Notes: generated by a model from the letters alone, not told the origin. Shown: positions 17,226 through 26,560, counted from the first letter of the stretch. The stretch is DNA of 64,000 bases from Paenibacillus alkalitolerans (GCF_016482785.1 NZ_JAEMXM010000006.1:1-64000); one strand, 5' to 3'. Program-made: numbers and translations.

Positions 17226-17381
17226 TTATACCAGCCTTACCTGATCTTCCGAAACTATGTATGTCTCGAGCTCCGAAACCGCCACTTCGAGTTCATTTTC
17301 ATCCGTCAGTCCGACAATCGTTCCCTCGCCTACTTGGTCGATTTCGACCCTTTGTCCCAAAGTAAGACCGTCATTATGCAC
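17226..17381 (-). CDS. 51-aa small protein with GTG start, absent from the supplied ORF list
   Basis: A clean reading frame of 51 codons from GTG at 17381 to TAA at 17226. The product has LGQRVEIDQVGEGTIVG followed by an acidic ELEVAVSELETYIVSEDQ stretch and ends QVRLV, suggesting a small all-beta (KOW/SH3-like) barrel. GGAGGG lies 7 bp before the GTG. That SD is itself the 3' arm of the galT terminator hairpin, so translation of read-through message may depend on hairpin melting. The family is not recognised. Coding status is supported by SD, length and protein-like composition. Confidence 0.6.
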   Translation of the reverse strand: MHNDGLTLGQRVEIDQVGEGTIVGLTDENELEVAVSELETYIVSEDQVRLV

Positions 17382-17422
17382 AAAAAAGCCCTCCAAGCGT
17401 TTTTCTTAGTTTGCCTTGGAGG
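17382..17422 (-). terminator. Rho-independent terminator of the gal operon
   Basis: On the minus strand CCTCCAAG pairs with CTTGGAGG around a 17-nt loop, followed by GC and six Ts. It lies 25 bp after the galT stop. The 3' arm overlaps the SD of the 51-aa gene. Confidence 0.8.
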
Positions 17423-17447
17423 ACTTTCCGTATGCGCGTTACAGTTA

Positions 17448-18992
17448 CTAGTTTTCGAAGCCGACGGATCGCATAAATGCGTCAAACGCCCGTTGACCGG
17501 CATCGTCGCGCTTGAATACGCCGGCGCAAGTCAATACTGCCATAAATATGCGTCCGACCTCGTCGCGAAGAAGCGCTTGCGCATCATCCATGCTCATGCT
17601 TGTGCCGTGCTTCTCCGCCACGCTTTGAATCCACGGCCCGTGTTTGTGCAGCGGATTAGCGGGATCGGCTAAGATTGTCTCCAGTTTGCGGTCGCCCGTC
17701 AACACTTCCGCAAGATCGCTTAATTCATCCTTAAGGCGGCCCGGAAGCACGGCCAACCCCATCACTTCAATCAGGCCGATGTTCTCTTTCTTAATGTGGT
17801 GCAGCTCCCGGTGCGGATGGTAAATGCCCTCCGGATGCTCCTCGCTCGTGCGGTTGTTGCGCAGCACCAAGTCGACCTCGTATTCACCGTTCGGCGTCAT
17901 TCTCGCAATCGGCGTAATCGTGTTATGCGGCATATCCGCCGTGAACGCGAATATGCCTGCGGACGGATCGCTGTATGCGCGCCAGCGTTCCAACAGCATG
18001 CTGCACATCTTTAACAGCAGCTGGCGGTCGTAAGACTGCACGCGGACGACCGACATCGGCCATTTCACGATGCCCGCCCGCACTTTCGGGAAGTCCGGAT
18101 GGGTGAAAGCCCGCTCGATGGGCGCCTTCTCTTCCGGAAACACGTGCCGCCCGCCTTGGAAATGATCGTGGTTCAAAATGGAACCGCCCACGATCGGCAG
18201 GTCGGCGTTCGACCCGATAAAGTAATGCGGAAATTGATCCAAGAAATCGAGAAGCTTGTAAAACGTGTTATCCGATATTTTCATCGGCACATGCTTACTG
18301 TTGAACAAGATGCAGTGCTCGTTATAGTACACGTAAGGCGAGTACTGCAAGTACCAGTCTTCACCGTCGAGCTTTAACGGGATCACTCGGAGATTTTGTC
18401 TTGCCGGATGGTTCAAGCGGCCCGCATATCCGACGTTGTCGACGCACAGCAAACATTGCGGATACGCGACGGACGGCGCCTTCTTGAGCAGCGCGATCTC
18501 GCGCGGATCTTTCTCCGGCTTGGACAAATTGACTGTGATTTCCAAGTCCCCGAACTCGGTCGGTGTCATCCAGTACAGGTTCTTGCGGATGCGGTCCATA
18601 CGGATGTATGCCGAATCGATCGACAGCTTGTAGAAGTAATCGGTCGCCGCCCGGATGCCGGATATTTTTGCCGCTTTGCCGAATTTGGATACGACTTCCG
18701 ATGGCCGCGGCATGAGGCAGCCCATCAGCTTCGTATCGAACAAATCGCGGTGCGTTAAGGTGTTTTCCGGAAGGATGCCGGTTTCCGCCGCGTAATCCAG
18801 CAGCCTCTCGAGCACCTCTACCGGCGACTCGAGCGTTTCGGCGGGCGGAGCGCCGTCGAACGGCTCGGCCAAACCGAGCAGTTCCAGCAGACCGTTGCGG
18901 GAATACACCATATCGAGCGGCTCGATCAAACCTTTCTGCGCCGCGTATTGGAGCAGCCTCTCGATCTCATAGGCAGCATTAATGTTACTCAC
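17448..18992 (-). CDS. galT: UDP-glucose-hexose-1-phosphate uridylyltransferase, class II
   Basis: 514 aa, the length of the Firmicutes GalT type, longer than the 350-residue enterobacterial enzyme. The nucleotidyl-transfer region has FIGSNADLPIVGGSILNHDHFQGG, with His residues matching the H-x-H-x-H-like catalytic motif. It moves UMP from UDP-glucose to galactose-1-phosphate in the Leloir pathway. The start is GTG (SNINAAYE) with AAAGGGGG about 10 bp upstream. It is last in galK-galE-galT and is followed by a strong terminator. Confidence 0.95.
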   Translation of the reverse strand: MSNINAAYEIERLLQYAAQKGLIEPLDMVYSRNGLLELLGLAEPFDGAPPAETLESPVEVLERLLDYAAETGILPENTLTHRDLFDTKLMGCLMPRPSEVVSKFGKAAKISGIRAATDYFYKLSIDSAYIRMDRIRKNLYWMTPTEFGDLEITVNLSKPEKDPREIALLKKAPSVAYPQCLLCVDNVGYAGRLNHPARQNLRVIPLKLDGEDWYLQYSPYVYYNEHCILFNSKHVPMKISDNTFYKLLDFLDQFPHYFIGSNADLPIVGGSILNHDHFQGGRHVFPEEKAPIERAFTHPDFPKVRAGIVKWPMSVVRVQSYDRQLLLKMCSMLLERWRAYSDPSAGIFAFTADMPHNTITPIARMTPNGEYEVDLVLRNNRTSEEHPEGIYHPHRELHHIKKENIGLIEVMGLAVLPGRLKDELSDLAEVLTGDRKLETILADPANPLHKHGPWIQSVAEKHGTSMSMDDAQALLRDEVGRIFMAVLTCAGVFKRDDAGQRAFDAFMRSVGFEN

Positions 18993-19018
18993 GGGTCACG
19001 CCCCCTTTAATCATCGGC

Positions 19019-20011
19019 TCACTCGTCGCCGTAGCCGCGCGGATTCGCTTGGTGCCACTTCCACGCGCTCTCGATAATCGCTTCGAGCGACGCGCGCTTC
19101 GGCTGCCAGCCGAGCTCCGCCTTCGCGCGCTCCGAAGACGCGACGAGCGCCGCCGGGTCGCCTGCCCGGCGCGGCACGACGCGGGCCGGGATGTCGTGCC
19201 CGGTCACCTTGCGCGCCGTCTCTACAACCTCGCGCACCGTGAACCCCCGGCCGTTGCCGAGGTTGAACACGCCGCTCTCTCCGCCGGACCGCAGCTTCTC
19301 CACCGCCAGTACGTGCGCGTCGGCCAAATCCATTACGTGGATGTAATCCCGGATGCACGTGCCGTCGTGGGTCGGATAATCGTCGCCGTATATTCCGATA
19401 AACTCCCGCTGCCCGAGCGCGACCTGCAGCACAAGCGGAACGAGATGCGTCTCCGGTCGGTGGTCTTCGCCGATCAGCCCCTTCTCGTGCGCGCCGGCCG
19501 CGTTAAAATACCGCAGCGATACGTACTTAATCCCATGCGCAACGTCAAACCAGCGCATCATCCGTTCCATCGCGAGCTTCGTCTCGCCGTACGTGTTCAA
19601 CGGATCCGTCCGGTCGCCCTCCGTAATAGGCACCCGCTCCGGATCGCCGTACGTCGCCGCCGTAGACGAAAACACGATCCGCTTGACGCCCGCTTCGTTC
19701 ATCCGCTCCAGCAAGCACAATGTTCCATACACGTTGTTGTCATAATATTTCGCCGGGTCCGTCATGCTTTCGCCCACCAGCGAATTCGCGGCAAAATGCA
19801 CCACCGCATCGATATCGTTCTCGCGGAATACGCGCCGCATCGCTTCCGTGTCGCGCAAATCGCACTCGTACAGCTTGCCGCCGAGCACAGCCTTCTTATG
19901 GCCGGTCTGCAGGCTGTCGACGATCACCACCGTGTCGTCGCCGCGCGCCAGAAGCTCCGCCACCGTATGAGAGCCGATATAACCGGCCCCGCCCGTCACT
20001 AATACAGTCAT
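19019..20011 (-). CDS. galE: UDP-glucose 4-epimerase
   Basis: 330 aa. It has the NAD-binding VTGGAGYIGSHT at the N-terminus, the FSSTAATYG serine/threonine and NTYGETK with the catalytic Tyr and Lys, and the ending KWHQANPRGYG typical of GalE. It interconverts UDP-glucose and UDP-galactose. It starts after GGAGTGGAGAG, 60 bp downstream of galK, and is followed by galT 26 bp later. It is distinct from the UDP-glucuronate-type epimerase at 12880-13923. Confidence 0.96.
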   Translation of the reverse strand: MTVLVTGGAGYIGSHTVAELLARGDDTVVIVDSLQTGHKKAVLGGKLYECDLRDTEAMRRVFRENDIDAVVHFAANSLVGESMTDPAKYYDNNVYGTLCLLERMNEAGVKRIVFSSTAATYGDPERVPITEGDRTDPLNTYGETKLAMERMMRWFDVAHGIKYVSLRYFNAAGAHEKGLIGEDHRPETHLVPLVLQVALGQREFIGIYGDDYPTHDGTCIRDYIHVMDLADAHVLAVEKLRSGGESGVFNLGNGRGFTVREVVETARKVTGHDIPARVVPRRAGDPAALVASSERAKAELGWQPKRASLEAIIESAWKWHQANPRGYGDE

Positions 20012-20071
20012 TTCTCTCCACTCCTTAGATTTATAGAAAATGTCCCGCCTTAACTGAAACCTTTTGCCGAA

Positions 20072-21244
20072 TTACAATTTCTTAGCCCCGTCCCCGATGT
20101 CCGCCACGTAGAACGAAGCTTCAAGCCCCGTGCGCTCCTTATATGCCGCCCCTACCCGCTCGCGGAACAAGCCGATGCTGTCTTCGTGCACCAACGACAC
20201 CGTGCAGCCTCCGAAGCCCGCCCCCGTCATGCGGGAACCTAGGACGCCCGGCACGCGGCGCGCCTCTTCCACAAGCACGTCGAGCTCGAAGCAGCTCACC
20301 TCGTACAAGTCGCGCAGGCTGTCGTGCGAACCGTCCATCAGCTTGCCGAACGACTCCAAATCGTCCGCCCGCAGACGCGCCACCGCCTGTTTCACGCGGT
20401 CGATTTCCTCCACGACGTGCCGCGCCCGGCGCAAAACCGTCTCATCCTTGATGAGCTTCGCGTGTGCTTCAAACTGATCGAGCGAAAGCTCGCCCAGCAA
20501 GTTCAATCCCGGAACCGCCGCCCGCAGGTCGGCTACCGCCTGCTCGCATTGCGCCCTCCGCGTGTTATACTCCGAGTCGACCAATCCGCGTCGCTTGTGC
20601 GTATTCGAAATAACGATTTTGTACTCCCCGCTGTTGAACGGTACCAAGTCGTATTCCAATGTGTCGCACATGAGCAATATCGCGTGGTCCTTCTTGCCGT
20701 TCGCCACCGCGAATTGGTCCATAATTCCGCAGTTTACGCCGACGAATTCGTTCTCGACCTTCTGCGCGAGCACCGACAGTTTCACACGGTCGATCTCGTG
20801 TCCCTCAATGGACAGCAATCCGTATCCCGTAACGACTTCGATCGAAGCGGAAGACGAAAGGCCCGAGCCGTTCGGGATTTCCCCGTGATACAAGATGTCG
20901 TAACCGGAGCGAATGGCGAAACCGGCTTTCTTCAATCCGTCGACGACGCCTTTCGGATAATTGGCCCAGCCGTCCCCCTCGTCGTAAACCAACCCTTCCA
21001 TGGAAAAATGTTTCACCTCGTCCGGAAAGTTCGTCGAAGCGAGACCCAACCGGCCGTCATCTCGCGCCCGGATGAGCATCGTCGTCCCGAACGTAAGCGC
21101 CGCGGGAAATACGTAGCCGCCGTTATAATCCGTATGCTCGCCGATCAAATTGACGCGGCCCGGCGTGAAATATGTTTCGATGTCGTCGGCGCTTCCTCCG
21201 AACAATTCCAAAAACTTGCCTTGAAGTTCCTTCAAATCCGCCAT
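20072..21244 (-). CDS. galK: Galactokinase
   Basis: 390 aa GHMP kinase. The galactokinase signature GRVNLIGEHTDYNGGYV lies near residue 29, the ATP-binding motif IPNGSGLSSSASIE near 120, and the C-terminal GSRMTGAGFGGCTVSLV near 335. It phosphorylates galactose at C1 as the first Leloir step. First gene of the gal operon; AAAGGACGG precedes the ATG. A 150-bp region shared with the divergent AraC regulator carries 21-bp-phased repeats that are probable operators. Confidence 0.96.
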   Translation of the reverse strand: MADLKELQGKFLELFGGSADDIETYFTPGRVNLIGEHTDYNGGYVFPAALTFGTTMLIRARDDGRLGLASTNFPDEVKHFSMEGLVYDEGDGWANYPKGVVDGLKKAGFAIRSGYDILYHGEIPNGSGLSSSASIEVVTGYGLLSIEGHEIDRVKLSVLAQKVENEFVGVNCGIMDQFAVANGKKDHAILLMCDTLEYDLVPFNSGEYKIVISNTHKRRGLVDSEYNTRRAQCEQAVADLRAAVPGLNLLGELSLDQFEAHAKLIKDETVLRRARHVVEEIDRVKQAVARLRADDLESFGKLMDGSHDSLRDLYEVSCFELDVLVEEARRVPGVLGSRMTGAGFGGCTVSLVHEDSIGLFRERVGAAYKERTGLEASFYVADIGDGAKKL

Positions 21245-21311
21245 CGTTTATCCGTCCTTTGCTTGATTGTTGTGACCTCTTAAGTACAGTATAGATACTT
21301 TTCGAATAGAT

Positions 21312-21347
21312 CGCTATGGAACGATGTTAGTACGCTATGGAGTAATG
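21312..21347 (+). promoter_or_regulatory. Direct repeats phased at 21 bp, probable AraC-regulator operator
   Basis: CGCTATGGA occurs at 21312-21320 and again at 21333-21341, start-to-start 21 bp (two helical turns). Each copy is followed by a similar RYRATGT. This matches how AraC-family dimers bind tandem sites, and it lies between galK and the AraC-type gene. Confidence 0.65.
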
Positions 21348-21397
21348 TGATTTTTTTCGTTAAGATGGAAGGGGAAAAATGTTTTGGAGGCGATATG

Positions 21398-22282
21398 ATG
21401 GCAATGGACCCCGGCAGTTTACAGTATTCGTATTCCGTCCTATCGAATCCGTTCCCGGAACAAGGCGATCTGCAGCTTCTGTTCACCGGAAGCAGCCAGA
21501 CGAGACCTTCGCACCGGTCGGGTCCGAAGGTGGTCGATTATTTCCTGATTCATTATGTGGAAGAGGGATCCGGCACGTATGTATGCGACGGCCGGGAATA
21601 CGCTTTGGGTCCCGGAGACAGCTTTATCATATATCCCGGTGTCTTGGTCAGCTATATATCCGACGAAGCCGCGCCGTGGAAATACCGGTGGATCGCCTTT
21701 AAAGGACCGTCGGCGCAACGGCTTGTGGAGTCCGCCGGGATCGCGCCCGAACGGCCGACGGTGCGGACGGCCCCGCGCCGGCGCAGGCATGTCCGCATGT
21801 GCTTCGAGCGGGTGCGCCGCACGTTTGCGGAAATGCCTCCGGGTACGAACCTGCGGGCGGCGGCCTGCCTGCAGCTGCTGCTGGCGGAATATGCGGACGC
21901 GGTGCTCGCCGCCGAAGACGTATCGCTGCCGGAAGGAGCGGGTGGCGACGCCTCCGAACGGTTGGTGAAACAGGCGATTCATTATTTGACGGCGCAATAC
22001 GCCGAACCGATCTCCATCGAGCTCATGGCCGAGAGCTTGGGTTACAACCGTGCGTATTTATCGCGCTTGTTCAAGCGGCACACCGGAGTGAGCCCGGTGA
22101 CGTTTCTAGTGCGGCTGCGGCTCGACCGCGCGCGCCGGCTGCTGAGAGAGCGAACCGAGCTCACGGTCGAGCAGGTGGCGTCCTCCGTCGGCTTTCAGGA
22201 CGCGCTGTACTTCTCGAAGCAGTTCAAGAGCGCTTACGGGCAATCTCCGACCGAATTTCGCGCCGCGGTTGCCCGGAATTAA
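21398..22282 (+). CDS. AraC-family transcriptional regulator, probably of the gal operon
   Basis: 294 aa. The N-terminal cupin-like sensor domain has the typical HYVEEGSGTYVCDG and GPGDSFIIYPG. The C-terminal double HTH spans ISIELMAESLGYNRAYLSRL to TVEQVASSVGFQDALYFSKQ. The ATG at 21398 is 7 bp after GGAGG; ATGs three bases up and six bases down are alternatives. It diverges from galK across the 21-bp-phased repeats, so galactose-responsive activation of galKET is likely. Its stop overlaps the convergent HD-GYP gene by 4 bp. Confidence 0.88.
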   Translation: MAMDPGSLQYSYSVLSNPFPEQGDLQLLFTGSSQTRPSHRSGPKVVDYFLIHYVEEGSGTYVCDGREYALGPGDSFIIYPGVLVSYISDEAAPWKYRWIAFKGPSAQRLVESAGIAPERPTVRTAPRRRRHVRMCFERVRRTFAEMPPGTNLRAAACLQLLLAEYADAVLAAEDVSLPEGAGGDASERLVKQAIHYLTAQYAEPISIELMAESLGYNRAYLSRLFKRHTGVSPVTFLVRLRLDRARRLLRERTELTVEQVASSVGFQDALYFSKQFKSAYGQSPTEFRAAVARN

Positions 22283-23832
22283 CCGATCCCGGCATCGGAA
22301 TACCGGTGCTGGATTTTCAATATTTCAGGCAAATGCTCAATAAACAAATCAACGAGAACGGGATCGAAATGCTTGCCGCGCTCTTGTTGAAAGTACTGCA
22401 ATATTTCGTCCAAGCTCCACGCCCGCTTGTACACCCGGGCGCTGCCGAGCGCGTCAAACACATCGGCAATCGCCGTAATGCGGCCGTAAATATGTATTTG
22501 CTCGCCGGCTATGCCGCTCGGATATCCTTGGCCGTTGTATTTCTCGTGGTGTTGATGGGCAATAATCGCCGCCGTTTTTAATATTTTGCGCTTGGAGTGG
22601 TTTAACATCGCGTAGCCGTAATTTGCATGATCCTTAATAACCTCGAATTCTTCCTGTGTCAGCTTGCCGGGCTTGTTCAGTATGGCATCCGGAATGGCGA
22701 CTTTACCGACATCGTGCATCGGCGAAGCTAACCGCAGCAGCTCCGCTTCTTCCTCGGGAAGTCCGTACTTTAATGCGAGCAGCTTGGAATATTCGGCCAC
22801 TCTCTTTACGTGATTGCCTGTTTCTTTCGACCGGGTCTCCGCAATCTCGCCCAATGTAAAAATAATTTCTTTCTGAGTGTTTTCCACTTCTTCGTTCAAA
22901 TAAATATTTTCGAATGCAACCGATACGTTGGAGCAGTAAATTTCAATCAAATACTTGTCCCATTCGTCCAGGCTAGCAATGCCTTCCAAGTAAATAACGT
23001 TCTCGGTCCCGGTCTTGCTCCGGAAATAGCAGGTGAAGCGGCTGTCATAAAAGCGGCCCTTCTTCTCACGGAACGTATCTTCAATGCACTCGAGGGCGGA
23101 CGGCGGAACGATCTCCCGGACATTCTCCTTATCAACCGCGTATCCTCCGGCAGCCGCCAAAATATAAATATCTTCCTGCCCCTTGGAGACGGCGAAGCTC
23201 TTGCAATGAACGGCGTTTTGCAGGTTCAGCAAGGAGGTGAGCTGCGTCAGAACGCCGCTTGCAAATTTCTTCAGCGATTGCAGCTCGAACAAAGCCCCCG
23301 ACGACTTGATGATCTCTTCGAGACCTTTCTTGTTATTTTCAATAACCGTAATATCCCGGTAGGAGCGAAGCGCAGCCACGACGGTCGTGAATAACTTTTG
23401 GCTTGTCAGCTCCGTCTTCTCTTTATAGTCGTTAATATCGTAATCCATGATAACGGTCTTTTCGGGCGCTTGTCCGGGCTGTCCGGTTCGAAGAATAATG
23501 CGGACGGATTGGTTCCTTAGTTCGTTGCGGATATACTGTACGATCTTTAAACCCGAATCTTCTTTTTCCATTACGACATCCAGCATGACAAGCGCGGTAT
23601 CGGGGTTCTCTCCGATGACCCGGTAAGCTTCCTCCTCCGAATAAGCGCTAAGAAAATGCAGAGTCTTGCCGGCAAACTCGAAATCGCCAAGCACCATCTT
23701 CGTCAAACGGTGAATTTCCGGTTCGTCATCGACGATCATTACTTTCCAATACTGCTCAGCCGATGCGGATTCGGGTTGACTGCCGTCGTCATCCGCAAAT
23801 AAAAGTAACTCTTCGCTCATCTCGCTAGCCAT
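22279..23832 (-). CDS. Response regulator with DUF3369 and HD-GYP domains
   Basis: 517 aa from the ATG at 23832, which follows AAGGAG; the longer upstream frame overlaps the kinase gene. The receiver (about residues 30-150) has VMIVDDEPEI, the phospho-accepting VMLDVVM Asp and a C-terminal KEK. A DUF3369 sensory segment (about 170-310) follows. The HD-GYP phosphodiesterase (about 330-500) carries ETGNHVKRVAEYS, MHDVGK, IAHQHHEKYNGQGYPSG, so all HD and GYP motifs are intact. It should hydrolyse cyclic-di-GMP in response to phosphorylation. The start overlaps the kinase stop by 8 bp, indicating translational coupling. Confidence 0.92.
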   Translation of the reverse strand: MASEMSEELLLFADDDGSQPESASAEQYWKVMIVDDEPEIHRLTKMVLGDFEFAGKTLHFLSAYSEEEAYRVIGENPDTALVMLDVVMEKEDSGLKIVQYIRNELRNQSVRIILRTGQPGQAPEKTVIMDYDINDYKEKTELTSQKLFTTVVAALRSYRDITVIENNKKGLEEIIKSSGALFELQSLKKFASGVLTQLTSLLNLQNAVHCKSFAVSKGQEDIYILAAAGGYAVDKENVREIVPPSALECIEDTFREKKGRFYDSRFTCYFRSKTGTENVIYLEGIASLDEWDKYLIEIYCSNVSVAFENIYLNEEVENTQKEIIFTLGEIAETRSKETGNHVKRVAEYSKLLALKYGLPEEEAELLRLASPMHDVGKVAIPDAILNKPGKLTQEEFEVIKDHANYGYAMLNHSKRKILKTAAIIAHQHHEKYNGQGYPSGIAGEQIHIYGRITAIADVFDALGSARVYKRAWSLDEILQYFQQERGKHFDPVLVDLFIEHLPEILKIQHRYSDAGIG

Positions 23833-25375
23833 TGCCTTCTCCTTCTTGAAGCGGAATATGAATGGTGAATGAAGTTCCGTGCCCGGCCTTGCTGTCGCAA
23901 ACAATCGTTCCGCCGAGAGATTGGGTGACAAGATTGTATACGATGTGCATGCCCAAGCCCGTACCGCCTCCGCCGCGGTTCGTCGTGAAGAATGGTTCGA
24001 AAATCCGGGAACGGACTTGTTCCGGCATGCCTCTTCCGTCATCACTGTACTTAATCACAAGCCGATTCGCTTGTTCGACGATGTCAATGCGCATTCGTCC
24101 TTGATCTTCTTCATCGTAAGCGTGAATAATCGAGTTCATGATAAGGTTTGTAATAATTTGAGAAACGGCTCCCGGATCGCTGAAAACTTCGAAGTTATCG
24201 TTTCCGTGAAGCTCGACTTGATGTTTTGTCTTCTTAATTTGCGGCTTTAAGCTGATCAGCACTTCTTGTATGTATTCCTTCACGCGGAACTTCCGTTTGG
24301 CTTCCATCGACCGGTCAACGGCAACTTGTTTAAAGCTTTTAACCAACTCGGAGGCCCGCAGCAGATTCGTTTGGATCATGCCCGCCGTATCGCGCACCTT
24401 ATGCAAATATTCTTCCAGATCCGAACGTTTCATTTTATTTTCCCGATAGAGAGCCGAGAAAGCTTTCGTTTTCTCGTCTAGGTAAGAAACCGCGGTAACT
24501 CCTATGCCGATCGGAGTATTGATCTCATGGGAAACACCGGCAACCAGGTTGCCGAGCGCAACCATCTTCTCCGACTCTACCAGCTGTTTTTGCGCATGCT
24601 GTATGGTTTCGACGGCATTTTGCAATTCACGGTACCGTTCCTCCAAATTATGAACCATATCGTTGAAGGCGGACGCCACTTCGTTAATTTCTTGACTGGC
24701 ATTCAATTGTATTTCTTTATACCCCGAGCCGTGCTTAACGGAGACGGCGGCTTCCCGAATGGTCATAAGCGGCTTTATCAACAGTTTTCGGATAATGAAC
24801 GACAGCACGGCAAGCAGCAGCGCAGTTGCCGATACGCCTACCGCAATGATGAGCCGAATCCGGTTCTGGATGAGGGCCGTATTCTCCGATGCGTTCAACA
24901 ACAGCTCAATGGCGCCCACCGTTACGCCGTCTTCTTTCAGCGGAGCGGTCAAACGTACTTTGGATATTCCTCCGGCATCCCTCTGAATAGGAGATACGAG
25001 AACACTGCTCGCTTCCAAGCTTTGAAGCAAGCCTTCCGGAGAAGGCTGTCCGATCAAGTCTCTGTCGTTGGAGGCGAGCACCTCTTCTTTGCCGAAGAGC
25101 GTAAGCTGCAGAACGTTCTCTTCTTTATATTGGATATAGTCGAAGATTTGCTGTACGTCTTCGATGGAATGGGATTCTTCGTATCTTCCGTTAATCGCCG
25201 TCGTAATGCCGTGTAATTGGCTGATATACGTCTCTTCTACGGACTTCTGCAGGCTGTATGAATCGAAGCCGACGATGACGGACATCATCGCGATAGTTAC
25301 CGCAGATACCAAGATGACGGTTTTCAATTGCAGGCTCATTTTTCGGTACACGTCTATTCTCCCGCGTCCCTTCAT
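23825..25375 (-). CDS. Membrane sensor histidine kinase partner of the HD-GYP regulator
   Basis: 516 aa. Two membrane helices (about 17-38 and 177-198) flank a 140-residue extracellular sensing region, then come HAMP (about 200-255) and a coiled coil. The phospho-acceptor box is GVSHEINTPIG near 290. The HATPase has LIMNSIIHAYDEE, SDDGRGMP and GGTGLGMHIVYN. The NTPIG type of H-box is seen in kinases paired with DUF3369 regulators. The ATG overlaps the lipoprotein stop by 4 bp (ATGA), and the 3' end overlaps the regulator. Confidence 0.93.
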   Translation of the reverse strand: MKGRGRIDVYRKMSLQLKTVILVSAVTIAMMSVIVGFDSYSLQKSVEETYISQLHGITTAINGRYEESHSIEDVQQIFDYIQYKEENVLQLTLFGKEEVLASNDRDLIGQPSPEGLLQSLEASSVLVSPIQRDAGGISKVRLTAPLKEDGVTVGAIELLLNASENTALIQNRIRLIIAVGVSATALLLAVLSFIIRKLLIKPLMTIREAAVSVKHGSGYKEIQLNASQEINEVASAFNDMVHNLEERYRELQNAVETIQHAQKQLVESEKMVALGNLVAGVSHEINTPIGIGVTAVSYLDEKTKAFSALYRENKMKRSDLEEYLHKVRDTAGMIQTNLLRASELVKSFKQVAVDRSMEAKRKFRVKEYIQEVLISLKPQIKKTKHQVELHGNDNFEVFSDPGAVSQIITNLIMNSIIHAYDEEDQGRMRIDIVEQANRLVIKYSDDGRGMPEQVRSRIFEPFFTTNRGGGGTGLGMHIVYNLVTQSLGGTIVCDSKAGHGTSFTIHIPLQEGEGNG

Positions 25376-25752
25376 TCAATGACGAAATCTATCGTTTTCG
25401 TGACGTCGTAAGGGGTATGATCGTTGTTATGCAAAGAAACTTTAAGCGTATGCTCGCCCGGAGCAAGGTCGGGAAACACTTTTTTCGCATGCTTCACTCC
25501 GATTTTTTCGCCGTTGTCCAAGTACATGTGTATATGGCCTTCTCTGGCCTTGCGTTCTTGACCGTAGTGCTCCTCGGATATGACCAAATTTGTGTTCACC
25601 GTAACCGTTACGTCATCGCCGGAAATATCCAACGAGACTTCCAAGTCAGGCTTAAACTCCTTCCCTGCATCGGTCCCGGATGCCGGCGTATTTTCGCTTC
25701 CGCAAGCGGTCAATAAAGAACAAGCTAGAACAAGCCCCAATAGTTTTCTCAC
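25372..25752 (-). CDS. Lipoprotein preceding a two-component pair
   Basis: 126 aa with GTG start and TTGAGGTG 7 bp before it. The signal peptide ends in the lipobox LLTAC, so the mature protein is membrane-anchored outside. The rest is a beta-rich domain with HIHMYLDNGEKIGVK, APGEHTLKVSLHNNDH and a C-terminal strand. The several His residues are reminiscent of YtkA-like or metal-binding lipoproteins, without a firm match. It is first in the lipoprotein-kinase-regulator operon with 4-bp overlap, so an accessory sensor role is plausible. Confidence 0.8.
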   Translation of the reverse strand: MRKLLGLVLACSLLTACGSENTPASGTDAGKEFKPDLEVSLDISGDDVTVTVNTNLVISEEHYGQERKAREGHIHMYLDNGEKIGVKHAKKVFPDLAPGEHTLKVSLHNNDHTPYDVTKTIDFVIE

Positions 25753-26560
25753 TATAACACCTCAACAATTTGGCAAAGCTGCAATTTATGATCTTATTCG
25801 ACAAAACCTATTCGACAAAATGAGTACATTTACCTGCTTCTTCAAACCTCAATTTCACGAGCGTCATTGTATAGAGAAAAGCTTCTATTGAATCGCCTTC
25901 AAAGGACTTTACGGAACTATTATGGAAAGAGATGTATAAAAATTGTCGTCGGATTGCCGTAAATGTAGCGAATTCCGATGAGCGGGATCTATTATGGCAA
26001 TACTCTGTTCATAAACGGTTGTTTGGACGACACATTACGTACACACTATTGCCATAGTCGCAGAAGTACGAAAAAACTCACCCGATGGACATACACAAAA
26101 ACGACCATTTGTGTACATTCCGTTGCCATAATGATCATTTGCTAGACAAATGTACCACACGTTTGAAAAATAAGTTTCGTGAAGATCACCTATTCGGACA
26201 ATTAATGTCCGGATATGTGTGCTGCGAATGCCGGATACAGGCGCTGAAAATAGAAATCTTCAATTAATCGATAGTCTCTATGCGACCGTTCATACCGCCG
26301 ATAAAGCAAATGGTTCGTTAATAACGGCGATTTTTACCGCTAGCCATCGTAACGAATCGTCGTCCCCTGCCCGTCTTAATGCCCATGTCGAGCGGCCCCC
26401 ATCCCCCGGCATTTAGCTGCCTTCACTTAGCAACCCCGTATGCGGCGGTAACTTTTGCATTCATTTCATCTATCGGCGCTCGGCACTATGTGAAAACGAC
26501 AAGAACCGCTTTTCATACAACGCAGTATCGATCGCTAATCAGCGTCTTTCGCACAAAGAA
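25753..26560. other. AT-rich gene-poor stretch with inverted repeats
   Basis: About 800 bp upstream of the lipoprotein operon in which I find no convincing gene. Composition is clearly more AT-rich than flanking genes. TATGGCAATA at 25993-26002 is mirrored by TATTGCCATA at 26047-26056. GTACA-N5-TTGCCATA occurs at 26039-26056 and 26113-26130. The left end must include the operon promoter. It leads into the truncated-gene zone. Confidence 0.6.
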
